Shown here in pieces: positions 24,492-33,445 of a stretch of 64,000 bases of DNA (position 1 is its first letter; the number at the start of each line of letters is the position of its first letter). Under the pieces are notes generated by a model. That model was not told where the DNA came from. It saw nothing but the letters and a program-made list of their open reading frames with translations, and made no database searches. The DNA is from Bizionia paragorgiae. Lineage in GTDB: Bacteria > Bacteroidota > Bacteroidia > Flavobacteriales > Flavobacteriaceae. The stretch covers positions 1 through 64,000 of the forward strand of contig NZ_FNQK01000012.1 in assembly GCF_900107625.1 (NCBI RefSeq), read 5' to 3'. The position numbers were made by a program, and so were the translations under genes.

Positions 24492-25061
24492 ATGTTCCAG
24501 TTGGGGAAAACTATAGTTTCTGAAGCTATAATAGAAAAAGATTTTGTTTGTAATTTATCCGCTTGTAAAGGGGCTTGTTGTATCGATGGCGATGCAGGAG
24601 CGCCATTAACAAAAGAGGAAACGGAAATTTTAGAGGACGTTTACCCTAAAGTAAAACCTTATTTACGTCAAGAAGGGATTGATGCTATAGAGGCTCAAGG
24701 TACATTTACGGTATCTGAGTTTGGCGAATTCGAAACTCCGCTTATTAATGGTGCCGACTGTGCCTATGTTATTTTTGATGAAAAAAAGACGGCTTTGTGT
24801 GCTTTAGAGGAAGCGTATAATCAAGGTGATACCACCTGGAAAAAACCAGTATCTTGCCATCTGTATCCGATTAGAATTAAAGACTATAGTGAGTTTTCTG
24901 CCGTTAATTACGAAAAATGGGATATCTGTGATGATGCCTGTTCATTAGGGAAGGAGCTTCAAGTGCCTGTTTATAAATTTGTAAAAGAGGCTCTTATTAG
25001 AAAGTTTGGTGAAGATTGGTATGCAGAGCTAGAAAAAGTGGCAGCTACTTTTAATCGCTAA
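24492..25061 (+). CDS. DUF3109-family cysteine-rich protein
   Basis: A 189-residue protein that belongs to DUF3109. Its cysteines (CNLSACKGACC near residue 20, then C around 95, 107, 121 and WDICDDAC near 148) are spaced like those of YkgJ/Fe-S or zinc-binding proteins. The family is conserved in Bacteroidota but not characterised; a metal cluster is inferred. It stands alone on this strand and ends close to the histidine kinase gene, which converges on it. The chosen start gives MFQLGKTIVS, usual for the family. Confidence 0.85.
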   Translation: MFQLGKTIVSEAIIEKDFVCNLSACKGACCIDGDAGAPLTKEETEILEDVYPKVKPYLRQEGIDAIEAQGTFTVSEFGEFETPLINGADCAYVIFDEKKTALCALEEAYNQGDTTWKKPVSCHLYPIRIKDYSEFSAVNYEKWDICDDACSLGKELQVPVYKFVKEALIRKFGEDWYAELEKVAATFNR

Positions 25062-25069
25062 TCTCAAAA

Positions 25070-27040
25070 TCAGCGTAATTTTTTAATCTCTTTTGTAGGG
25101 ATGTTTAAGGTGATTTTTGTTCCCGTAGGTTTGTTGTTTTCGTATAAATCTTCAATAGAGATCGTGTAAGAATGTACATAGCGTTGTGAGAAATTTTCAA
25201 GACGCTGTTTTGTAATGCCTATACCTAAAGATTTTCGTTTTAATATCTTGTTTTCTTTAATGGTTTTCGATGCTATGCGTCCTATACCATTATCGGTAAT
25301 GGAAATAGAAACATAATCCTTTTTCGATTGATAGACATGAACAGTGATGCTTTTGTCGCCTTTTTTTGGTGATAAACCGTGCCATAATGCATTTTCTAAA
25401 AATGGCTGTAAGACCAAGGAAGGGACTTTTAAGCTGTCGACATTTACTGTGGGATCGATAATGGTTTCGTAATTTATTTTATTTGAAAACCGGATGTTTT
25501 CGATGTTCATATACAAGTTCATGGTTTCTAGTTCCTCGGCAATAGAAATTTGCTTCTCGGTAGAAGCGATCAGGATTTTACGAATAAACTTAGAGAATTT
25601 TGTTAGGTAGTAAATTGCATTTTCCTTCTCGTTGTTAATGATGTATAATTTTATCGAGTTTAAAGAATTAAAGATAAAATGCGGATTCATTTGATTCCGG
25701 AGCATGTCTTGCTCTAGAGTTAGAATCATTTTTTCACTTTTAAGTTGTTGGTGCCTATTAATAAAAAACAAGGCGATTCCCAGCGCGAGTAATCCCGATA
25801 AGATAAAAAGTCCCGTCTTTTTATTTTCTTCTAATCGTAATTTTACAATTTCATTTTCGCTCGCTAAGGCTTGTATTTGGTTGTTTTTCTTCTCTGTTTC
25901 ATACTGTAACCGCAGGGAGCTTACAAATTGTGCATTTTTTTCACTTATAATACTTTGGTTGAGTTTGATGGCTTTTTTGTATTGTTTTAAACTCAGTTCG
26001 AAATCATTTTTTTTCTCGTTTAACTCTGATAAATGGAGATAGGCATCGGCGATAGACGATTTTAGTTTGTAGTCTTCGGCAACGTTTAAGCCTTTAGTTA
26101 GCCAAATTTCAGCAAGCTCTAAACGGTTGAGTTTAAGGTGAGCCCAACCGAGGGTGTTATAGGCAAAGGCAATATAAAACTGGTCTTGGTTTTTTTCGGC
26201 TAGTGGAATTGTAGGTGCTATGATTTTTAGGGCGGCTTCCGGTTTGTTCTGCTTAATATAAATAGAACCGATACTGGTATTGCAAATAACACGTCCTACA
26301 TCGGAGTTTATTTTCTCGTTATAAGATAACGAGATTTTATAATTCTCTAAGGCTGTGCTAAGTTGGTTTTGCTCTTCGTAAATAGCGCCTATATTATGGT
26401 AGTTTATGGCTAGGCCGAGATAGTTATTGGCTTCTTTTTCGATTTTCAAAGAGTTGTTAAACACTTGTAGGGCTAAGTCGTATTGTTTTAGACTGAGATA
26501 AATGTTACCCATGCTATTGTAACTAACAGCGATGCTTTTTTGGATGCTTTTCGTTTTTTCCGGATGCTGCTCGGCGAGTTGTAAGGCGTTTTGGTGGTAA
26601 GCCAATGCGCTTTTAATATTGTCTAATCTACGCTCTACAACACCAAGCATATTCAAGCTCACGATATGAAATTCTATAAGTTTCTTTTCTTTAGAAATAG
26701 TTAAGGCTTTGTTTAAAGCGGCTTTCGATTTTTTAAATAAAGATTTGTTTCTGTATTGGTTGCCCAGCATGATATGTGCAAAAGCTTCCCCTTGAGGGTA
26801 GTTTTTTTCTGCACTTCGCTCTGCAAAAATCTTCATTTTTAGGGTGTCGTATTTATTTCTGTAAATCGCATAATCTAAGTCGTTAAACGCTTTGTGATTT
26901 ACTTTTATTAGGCTGTCGGCAATGACCGAAAATTGAGGTTTAGAACTCTGGGAGAATCCTAAAGTAGATACGAGAAGTGCAAGAGTTAAAAGCTGGTTTT
27001 TAAGCGCGAGTATAGAAAAAGATGGTGGAGAGTTTAGCAT
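25070..27040 (-). CDS. TPR-containing LytS/YehU-type sensor histidine kinase
   Basis: A 656-residue membrane kinase. It has an N-terminal signal or anchor (residues 12-30, LALLVSTLGFSQ), about seven TPR-like repeats (80-360) that should lie outside the membrane, one membrane segment (410-428, LFILSGLLALGIALFFIN), a coiled linker and a His_kinase domain with H454 in QMNPHFIFNSLNSI. The ATP-binding part has PFLENALWHG (N box) and DNGIGR (G1). It overlaps its response regulator gene by one base. Such TPR kinases in Bacteroidota sense an unknown signal through protein contacts. Confidence 0.92.
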   Translation of the reverse strand: MLNSPPSFSILALKNQLLTLALLVSTLGFSQSSKPQFSVIADSLIKVNHKAFNDLDYAIYRNKYDTLKMKIFAERSAEKNYPQGEAFAHIMLGNQYRNKSLFKKSKAALNKALTISKEKKLIEFHIVSLNMLGVVERRLDNIKSALAYHQNALQLAEQHPEKTKSIQKSIAVSYNSMGNIYLSLKQYDLALQVFNNSLKIEKEANNYLGLAINYHNIGAIYEEQNQLSTALENYKISLSYNEKINSDVGRVICNTSIGSIYIKQNKPEAALKIIAPTIPLAEKNQDQFYIAFAYNTLGWAHLKLNRLELAEIWLTKGLNVAEDYKLKSSIADAYLHLSELNEKKNDFELSLKQYKKAIKLNQSIISEKNAQFVSSLRLQYETEKKNNQIQALASENEIVKLRLEENKKTGLFILSGLLALGIALFFINRHQQLKSEKMILTLEQDMLRNQMNPHFIFNSLNSIKLYIINNEKENAIYYLTKFSKFIRKILIASTEKQISIAEELETMNLYMNIENIRFSNKINYETIIDPTVNVDSLKVPSLVLQPFLENALWHGLSPKKGDKSITVHVYQSKKDYVSISITDNGIGRIASKTIKENKILKRKSLGIGITKQRLENFSQRYVHSYTISIEDLYENNKPTGTKITLNIPTKEIKKLR

Positions 27041-27774
27041 TATAGTTTTTCTAAAAAATCTGATTTGCGTTGGCGCGCTACTGGAATTTTATGATTGCTT
27101 TCCATAATCACATAACCTTCAGTTTTTATGTATTCTTTGATTTTCCCCATGTTAACGATAAACGAATTGTGAATTCTAAAAAAGGACTCTTCAGGAAGTA
27201 GTAAATTGACCTCTTTTAGCTTTTTTGTCACCACTAACTTTTGATTGTTTGCTAAAAACAGCGTGCTGTAATTGCCGTCGGATTCTACAAATAAAATATC
27301 TTCTAAATCAAGGAAAAGTAATTTACCATCGGTGTTGATAGTGATTTTCTTTTTGTTGTTGGTATTTGTGAAATTGATTAATATGTCTTCAAGCTTATCG
27401 GTCGTAGAGACTCGAGTTTTGTATTTCCTAATTTTTAAAATGGTTTCCTTGAGGTCATCGGCGTCAATAGGTTTTAATAAGTAATCCAGGGCCTCTTTTT
27501 TTAAAGCTCGAATAGCATATTCGTCGTAAGCCGAGGTGATGATAATCGCGATATTCTTAGAGTCTAGCTGCTCTAAAAACTGAAAGCCATCCATAGTTGG
27601 CATTTGTATGTCTAAGAATAAGCAGTCTGGAGTGACTTTTTTTAGGTATGTAAGCGCCTCTTCCGGCACAGAAAATGTTTTAATAATCTCTATGTCGTTG
27701 CTATAATTTTTAAGCTCCCAGGATAATCCTTCGATCGCTTTTGGTTCGTCGTCTACAATAACTGCTTTAAGCAT
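27040..27774 (-). CDS. LytTR-family response regulator
   Basis: A 244-residue response regulator. The receiver domain (1-120) has acidic residues D8-D9, phospho-acceptor D55 (LFLDIQMP) and K101 (LLKPID). The C-terminal LytTR DNA-binding domain (about 140-240) reads ILFVESDGNYSTLFLANN, then FFRIHNSFIVNM. The gene comes first in the operon and couples by a one-base overlap (TAATG) to the kinase gene that follows, its cognate sensor. Targets are not visible here; the 505-bp upstream stretch may be one. Confidence 0.93.
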   Translation of the reverse strand: MLKAVIVDDEPKAIEGLSWELKNYSNDIEIIKTFSVPEEALTYLKKVTPDCLFLDIQMPTMDGFQFLEQLDSKNIAIIITSAYDEYAIRALKKEALDYLLKPIDADDLKETILKIRKYKTRVSTTDKLEDILINFTNTNNKKKITINTDGKLLFLDLEDILFVESDGNYSTLFLANNQKLVVTKKLKEVNLLLPEESFFRIHNSFIVNMGKIKEYIKTEGYVIMESNHKIPVARQRKSDFLEKL

Positions 27775-28279
27775 GATACTTTTAATATATAATTCTACTT
27801 AAATATAAAATTAATAATTGAGACTTTTAATTTTTATGTGTAAATGGATGAAAAAAATGTGTGATTAGTCGGTCGCTAGCTTTTTTAAATGTTGCAAATG
27901 ATTATTTCGGGATTAAAACGGGCAAACATTCTTGGTTTTGCACAAAGATTGCCTGCAGGTGTAGATGATGCGGCTAGCCGGTTTTTAGGTGTGAAAAAGC
28001 AGCTAAAATGAGCTAATGTATTAGCTAATAAAGGGTATGATAATGGCCGTAAACATACTTTAAATAAACTTGATTTTATAATGTTTTTTCATTAAAATTT
28101 TAAAATGGCAGGTAACTCAATAAAACCACCTTGTAGCCCTACATTTCAACAATCGATGTTAAAAACTTATCGTGTTTATCGCTTATTTTGCTTTTAAAAT
28201 CAGATGTAATTTTCAATCTTTGTTTGTCGCTAGAATAATTAAAATTTACGTCTAATAGTTATAAAACATATCCTATAAA
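27775..28279. other. 505-bp region between the two-component genes and nrdB
   Basis: It separates divergent transcription units. Apart from one short frame (27889-28011) it contains no convincing gene, terminator or strong promoter. A consensus promoter for nrdB is not obvious, and no clear NrdR-type box was found by eye. Confidence 0.45.
27889..28011 (+). pseudogene. Short orphan frame, possible gene remnant
   Basis: A 40-codon frame reads MLQMIISGLKRANILGFAQR and then LPAGVDDAASRFLGVKKQLK before the stop. Its composition is balanced, with many Ala, Gly, Arg and Val residues, unlike random AT-rich spacer. It could be a real small protein or the tail of a lost gene. I do not recognise the family. 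Confidence 0.3.
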
Positions 28280-29266
28280 ATGTCTCAAGAACTCGAACCA
28301 ATTTTACAAGAAAATAAAGATAGATTTGTAATATTTCCTATTCAACATCACGATCTATGGGAATGGTATAAAAAGTCTCAAGCGAGTATTTGGACAGCAG
28401 AGGAAATTGATTTGCACCAAGATTTATCGGATTGGACAAATAAATTAAATGATGACGAGCGTTATTTTATAAAGCATATTCTTGCTTTTTTTGCAGCTAG
28501 TGATGGTATTGTAAACGAAAACTTAGCCGAAAACTTTGTTAATGAGGTTCAGTATAGTGAAGCTAAGTTCTTTTATGGTTTTCAAATCATGATGGAGAAT
28601 ATTCACAGTGAAACCTATTCTCTGTTAATTGATACCTATGTTAAAGACGAGACTGAAAAATCTAATCTTTTTAACGCTATCGAAACATTTCCTGCAATTA
28701 AAAGAAAAGCAGAGTGGGCTTTAAAATGGATTGAATCTCCAAGTTTTTCTGAACGATTAATTGCTTTCGCAGCCGTTGAAGGTATTTTCTTTTCTGGGTC
28801 GTTCTGTTCTATCTTTTGGTTAAAAAAACGTGGTTTAATGCCTGGTTTAACCTTCTCTAACGAGTTGATCTCTAGGGATGAAGGAATGCATTGTGATTTT
28901 GCTGTGCACTTACACGAAAATCATTTAGTAAATAAAGTACCTAAAGATCGTATTAGAGAGATTCTTGTCGATGCACTTAATATAGAACGTGAGTTTATTA
29001 CCGAATCGTTACCTGTAAGTTTAATAGGGATGAATTCGAAATTAATGACGCAGTATTTAGAGTTTGTTACCGACGGATTATTACAGGACTTAGGATGTGA
29101 GAAGGAGTTTAATACTGCAAATCCATTCGATTTTATGGATATGATTTCTCTACAGGGAAAAACCAACTTCTTTGAAAAACGTGTAGGGGATTATCAAAAA
29201 GCCGGCGTTATGGATATTAATAAAGGAGACGACGAAGACAAATACAATATGGATTTCGATTTTTAA
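28280..29266 (+). CDS. nrdB: Ribonucleoside-diphosphate reductase, beta subunit
   Basis: A 328-residue class I R2 protein that houses the diiron-tyrosyl radical used by the alpha subunit. The iron ligands and radical site can be read as D44 (EEIDL), E106, H109 and the radical Y113 (ENIHSETY), with the further ligands in the [10 protein letters not shown] and [10 protein letters not shown] helices. The tyrosine is present, so this is a conventional tyrosyl-radical enzyme, not the class Ic type. It lies 183 nt before nrdA, same strand. Confidence 0.95.
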   Translation: MSQELEPILQENKDRFVIFPIQHHDLWEWYKKSQASIWTAEEIDLHQDLSDWTNKLNDDERYFIKHILAFFAASDGIVNENLAENFVNEVQYSEAKFFYGFQIMMENIHSETYSLLIDTYVKDETEKSNLFNAIETFPAIKRKAEWALKWIESPSFSERLIAFAAVEGIFFSGSFCSIFWLKKRGLMPGLTFSNELISRDEGMHCDFAVHLHENHLVNKVPKDRIREILVDALNIEREFITESLPVSLIGMNSKLMTQYLEFVTDGLLQDLGCEKEFNTANPFDFMDMISLQGKTNFFEKRVGDYQKAGVMDINKGDDEDKYNMDFDF

Positions 29267-29449
29267 ATTCGGAAGGCCTATTCAATAGATCACATCGTGG
29301 TGCTAGCGTAATTTATTACGAATAGCGACTACACTTGTAATTAAACTAGTAAATAATAACACGCTATTAATCAGTTAGTTATTGTATTAGAATACCCAAT
29401 TAACCCCTTTTCTGAAAAAACATCAGAAAATGAAACTAAATCGTAAAGT

Positions 29450-31924
29450 ATGTTTGTATTAAAAAGAGATGGAAGAAAAGAGCCGATAATGTTTGATAAA
29501 ATCACTGCTAGAGTGAGAAAATTATGTTACGGTTTAAATGAATTAGTAGATCCGGTAAAGGTGGCAATGCGTGTTATAGAAGGATTGTATGATGGTGTAA
29601 CAACTAGTGAGCTTGATAATCTAGCAGCAGAGCAAGCAGCTACAATGACTACTGCACACCCTGATTATGCGCGTTTAGCAGCACGTATCTCGGTGTCTAA
29701 CTTACATAAAAACACCAAGAAAACGTTTAGTGAGGTGATGCATGACTTGTATACCTACGTTAATGATAGAACAGGAAAGCACTCGCCTTTATTATCTGAT
29801 GAGGTTTATAAGGTTATTGAAGACAATAAAGATAAATTAGACTCTGCGATAATTTATAACCGTGATTTTGGTTATGATTATTTTGGCTTTAAAACCTTAG
29901 AGCGTTCTTACCTATTAAAATTAAACGGTAAAATAGTCGAGAGACCACAACATATGTTAATGCGTGTGTCGATAGGAATTCATTTAAACGATTTAGATGC
30001 AGCCCTTGAGACCTACGAGTTAATGTCTAAAAAATACTTTACACACGCGACGCCTACCTTATTTAATTCGGGTACGCCAAAACCGCAAATGTCTTCTTGT
30101 TTCTTACTAACTGTAAAAGACGATAGTATAGATGGTATTTACGATACTTTAAAGCAGACAGCAAAAATCTCGCAATCGGCAGGGGGTATCGGGTTGTCTA
30201 TTCATAATGTGCGTGCTACAGGAAGTTACATTGCCGGTACAAACGGTACGAGTAATGGAATAGTACCTATGTTAAAAGTATTTAACGATACAGCGCGTTA
30301 CGTAGATCAAGGAGGAGGAAAACGCAAAGGAAGTTTTGCTATGTATATCGAGCCATGGCATGCCGATATTATGAGTTTCTTAGATTTAAAGAAAAACCAC
30401 GGTGCCGAGGAATTGCGTGCAAGAGATTTATTCTACGCGATGTGGATGCCAGATTTGTTTATGAAGCGTGTGGAGCAAAATGGCGAGTGGACCTTAATGT
30501 GTCCTAACGAATGTCCTGGACTATGCGATGTACACAGTGAGGAGTTTGATGCTTTATATACCAAATACGAAACGGAAGGTAAAGGGCGTAAAACCATAAA
30601 AGCGCGTGAGCTTTGGGAGAAAATATTAGAATCTCAAATCGAAACCGGTACGCCGTATATGTTGTATAAAGATGCCGCAAATCGCAAATCGAATCAGAAG
30701 AATTTAGGAACTATTCGTTCTTCAAATTTATGTACGGAGATTATGGAATATACCTCTCCAGATGAGGTTGCTGTTTGTAACTTAGCGTCGATTGCCTTAC
30801 CTATGTTTGTTAAAAACGGAGCGTTCGATCATAAAGAATTATTCCGCATTACAAAGCGTGTAACAAAAAACCTAAACCGTGTTATTGATAGAAATTATTA
30901 CCCGGTAAAAGAAGCAGAAAATTCTAACTTCCGCCATAGACCAGTTGGTTTAGGTGTGCAAGGTTTAGCGGATGCTTTTATAAAATTACGTTTACCGTTT
31001 ACTAGTGATGAAGCGAAAGCTTTAAATCACGATATATTTGAAACACTTTACTTCGCTGCGGTAACGGCAAGTATGGAAGAGGCTATGCAAGATGGGCCAT
31101 ACCAAACTTATGAGGGAAGTCCTATTAGTCAAGGGCAATTTCAATTTAACCTTTGGGGAGTAAAAGAGGAAGATTTAAGTGGTCGCTGGGATTGGGCAAA
31201 ATTACGTGAGCAAGTGTTAGAACACGGAGTGCGTAACTCGTTATTAGTAGCGCCTATGCCAACAGCTTCGACCTCTCAGATTTTAGGAAATAACGAATGT
31301 TTCGAACCGTATACCTCAAATATCTATACGCGACGTGTACTGTCTGGTGAGTTTATTGTAGTTAACAAACACTTATTAGAAGATTTGGTAGAATTGGGCT
31401 TATGGAATGATGAGTTAAAAAACGAAATCATGAGAGCTAACGGGTCTATTCAACATGTAGATAGTATTCCTGCGGATATTAAAGAGTTGTATAAAACAGT
31501 ATGGGAGATGAGTATGAAAGACATTATTGATATGTCGCGCCAACGTGGGTACTTTATCGATCAATCGCAATCACTAAACTTATTCTTAGAAGGAGCAACT
31601 ATGGCTAAATTAACGTCTATGCACTTCTACGCTTGGAAAAGCGGACTAAAGACTGGGATGTATTACTTACGTACAAAGAGTGCCGTAGACGCGAAGAAAT
31701 TCACTGTAACGCGCGCTAAAAAACAAGAGCCCGTGGCTGTTGAAGAGAAAGTAAGTGCACCTATAGAACAAAAACAACAACAAGCAGCGGAGACTGCTGC
31801 TAAATTTGCTAAGGAAAAAGAGGTGACTGTAAGTACAGAGCCCTTATCTCCTGAAGAAATGAAAGCACTAATTGCACAAGCAAAAGAAGCCGAAGGCGAC
31901 GACTGCTTAATGTGTGGTTCGTAA
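29450..31924 (+). CDS. nrdA: Ribonucleoside-diphosphate reductase, alpha subunit
   Basis: An 824-residue class I R1 subunit that makes deoxyribonucleotides in the cytoplasm. An N-terminal ATP-cone ([20 protein letters not shown]) spans residues about 1-90. The catalytic barrel contains a redox cysteine (MSSCFLL), the [14 protein letters not shown] segment with the thiyl-radical cysteine, and the paired tyrosines near the end of the barrel. The Gln/Ala/Glu-rich tail (about 750-810) carries the C-terminal CLMCGS shuttle cysteines. It pairs with nrdB upstream. A terminator follows 21 nt after the stop. Confidence 0.95.
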   Translation: MFVLKRDGRKEPIMFDKITARVRKLCYGLNELVDPVKVAMRVIEGLYDGVTTSELDNLAAEQAATMTTAHPDYARLAARISVSNLHKNTKKTFSEVMHDLYTYVNDRTGKHSPLLSDEVYKVIEDNKDKLDSAIIYNRDFGYDYFGFKTLERSYLLKLNGKIVERPQHMLMRVSIGIHLNDLDAALETYELMSKKYFTHATPTLFNSGTPKPQMSSCFLLTVKDDSIDGIYDTLKQTAKISQSAGGIGLSIHNVRATGSYIAGTNGTSNGIVPMLKVFNDTARYVDQGGGKRKGSFAMYIEPWHADIMSFLDLKKNHGAEELRARDLFYAMWMPDLFMKRVEQNGEWTLMCPNECPGLCDVHSEEFDALYTKYETEGKGRKTIKARELWEKILESQIETGTPYMLYKDAANRKSNQKNLGTIRSSNLCTEIMEYTSPDEVAVCNLASIALPMFVKNGAFDHKELFRITKRVTKNLNRVIDRNYYPVKEAENSNFRHRPVGLGVQGLADAFIKLRLPFTSDEAKALNHDIFETLYFAAVTASMEEAMQDGPYQTYEGSPISQGQFQFNLWGVKEEDLSGRWDWAKLREQVLEHGVRNSLLVAPMPTASTSQILGNNECFEPYTSNIYTRRVLSGEFIVVNKHLLEDLVELGLWNDELKNEIMRANGSIQHVDSIPADIKELYKTVWEMSMKDIIDMSRQRGYFIDQSQSLNLFLEGATMAKLTSMHFYAWKSGLKTGMYYLRTKSAVDAKKFTVTRAKKQEPVAVEEKVSAPIEQKQQQAAETAAKFAKEKEVTVSTEPLSPEEMKALIAQAKEAEGDDCLMCGS

Positions 31925-31944
31925 TTTTTAATTTTAATGTTAGA

Positions 31945-31980
31945 AAAAAGTGCCTTACGTATGTAGGGTACTTTTTTTTT
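31945..31980 (+). terminator. Terminator after nrdA
   Basis: AAAAAGTGCCTT (31945-31956) pairs with AGGGTACTTTTT (31965-31976) with two G-U pairs, followed by more T residues. Confidence 0.8.
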
Positions 31981-32067
31981 GTCCTTTTAAAAGGTAGCAT
32001 CAGTAGCTTAGGTAAAGGCATACTTTATTTAGAAATCAGGTACTATCCGAAAATAACTATAAGTCAT

Positions 32068-32099
32068 AAAAAAAGCATCCTGAAAAGGATGCTTTTTTA
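32068..32099. terminator. Bidirectional terminator between nrdA and sucB
   Basis: AAAAAAGCATCC (32069-32080) and GGATGCTTTTTT (32087-32098) are perfect inverted repeats with a 6-nt loop and T-runs on both strands. It mainly serves the leftward sucB gene. Confidence 0.88.
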
Positions 32100-32123
32100 T
32101 TTATATAAGTGAGTGAGATATTA

Positions 32124-33389
32124 TTAAAGCTCTAAAGCTCTTTTAATATCGTTATCCATTAATAGTTCAGTTGGGTTTTCTAAGGCTTCTTTAACAGCTA
32201 CTAAGAATCCAACACTTTCTTTACCATCAATAATACGGTGGTCGTAAGATAAAGCTACAAACATGATAGGTCTAATTTCCACATGTCCGTCTATAGCTAC
32301 AGGGCGCTCAACAATGTTGTGCATTCCTAAGATACCACTTTGAGGTGGGTTAATAATAGGAGTCGATAGCATACTACCAAAGACACCACCATTAGAGATC
32401 GTAAATGTACCACCTGTCATTTCATCAACAGTAATTTGTCCGTCTCTAGCTCTTAAGGCTAAACGTTTTACTTCTGCTTCAACACCTCTAAACGATAAGT
32501 TTTCTGCATTTCTTATTACAGGTACCATTAATCCTTTAGGACCAGAAACAGCAATACTAACATCTACGAAATCGTAGGTTAACATTTCTTTTCCGTCGAT
32601 CATAGAGTTAACCGCTGGGTACATTTTTAAAGCTCTTACTACTGCTAAAGTGAAGAAAGACATAAATCCTAATCCAACACCATGCTTCGCTTTAAAAGCT
32701 TCTTTATATTCTTTTCTTAGCTCAAAAATTGGAGACATATCAACCTCATTAAATGTGGTTAACATAGCCGTTGTGTTTTTAGCTTCTACTAAACGTTCTG
32801 CTACTTTACGACGTAACATAGACATTTTACTCTTAGAAGAGCTTCTATTTCCACCAGAAGGTGTTCCCATAGAAGGTACTGCTTTTACAGCATCATCTTT
32901 AGTAATACGTCCGTCTTTACCTGTACCGGTAACTGCTTTAGCATCGATTCCTTTTTCTGCTAATACTTTTTTAGCTGCAGGACTCGCTACACCAGAAGCG
33001 TAAGTTTCTTTTGCTGGATTAGCTGCTTTAGGATTCGTATCGGCTGCTGCTTTTTGATCTTTAGCAAGGTTTTTTTCAGCGTTTGTATTTCCACCTTCAT
33101 CACCACCTTCAAAAGTTGATGGAGCATCCGATGAAGCGCCTTCAGGTTTGCTAGCACTCGTGTCTATTAAACAGACTACTTGACCAACTTCTACAGCGTC
33201 TCCTTCTTCAGCTTTTAAAGTAATAATACCACTAGCTTCTGCAGGAAGTTCTAAGGTTGCTTTATCGCTATCTACCTCGGCAATGGCTTGGTCTTTTTCA
33301 ACATAATCACCATCTTGTACTAACCATTCTGCTATTTCAACTTCTGTAATTGATTCTCCAGGAGAAGGCACTTTCATTTCTAAAATCAT
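32124..33389 (-). CDS. sucB: 2-oxoglutarate dehydrogenase E2, dihydrolipoyl succinyltransferase
   Basis: A 421-residue E2 core enzyme of the 2-oxoglutarate dehydrogenase complex of the TCA cycle. The lipoyl domain (1-78) carries the modified lysine K43 (VDSDKATLE). A flexible Ala/Asp-rich linker is followed by the E3-binding domain ([18 protein letters not shown], about 135-170), and then the catalytic domain with H384 and D388 in DHRIIDG. It lies 56 nt after sucA on the same strand, so the two form one operon. The E3 subunit is not in this window. Confidence 0.95.
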   Translation of the reverse strand: MILEMKVPSPGESITEVEIAEWLVQDGDYVEKDQAIAEVDSDKATLELPAEASGIITLKAEEGDAVEVGQVVCLIDTSASKPEGASSDAPSTFEGGDEGGNTNAEKNLAKDQKAAADTNPKAANPAKETYASGVASPAAKKVLAEKGIDAKAVTGTGKDGRITKDDAVKAVPSMGTPSGGNRSSSKSKMSMLRRKVAERLVEAKNTTAMLTTFNEVDMSPIFELRKEYKEAFKAKHGVGLGFMSFFTLAVVRALKMYPAVNSMIDGKEMLTYDFVDVSIAVSGPKGLMVPVIRNAENLSFRGVEAEVKRLALRARDGQITVDEMTGGTFTISNGGVFGSMLSTPIINPPQSGILGMHNIVERPVAIDGHVEIRPIMFVALSYDHRIIDGKESVGFLVAVKEALENPTELLMDNDIKRALEL

Positions 33390-33445
33390 CGTAATGTAAT
33401 TTTATGTTTTGTTTGTTTTTACTTTTTTAATGTATTCAAAGACTT

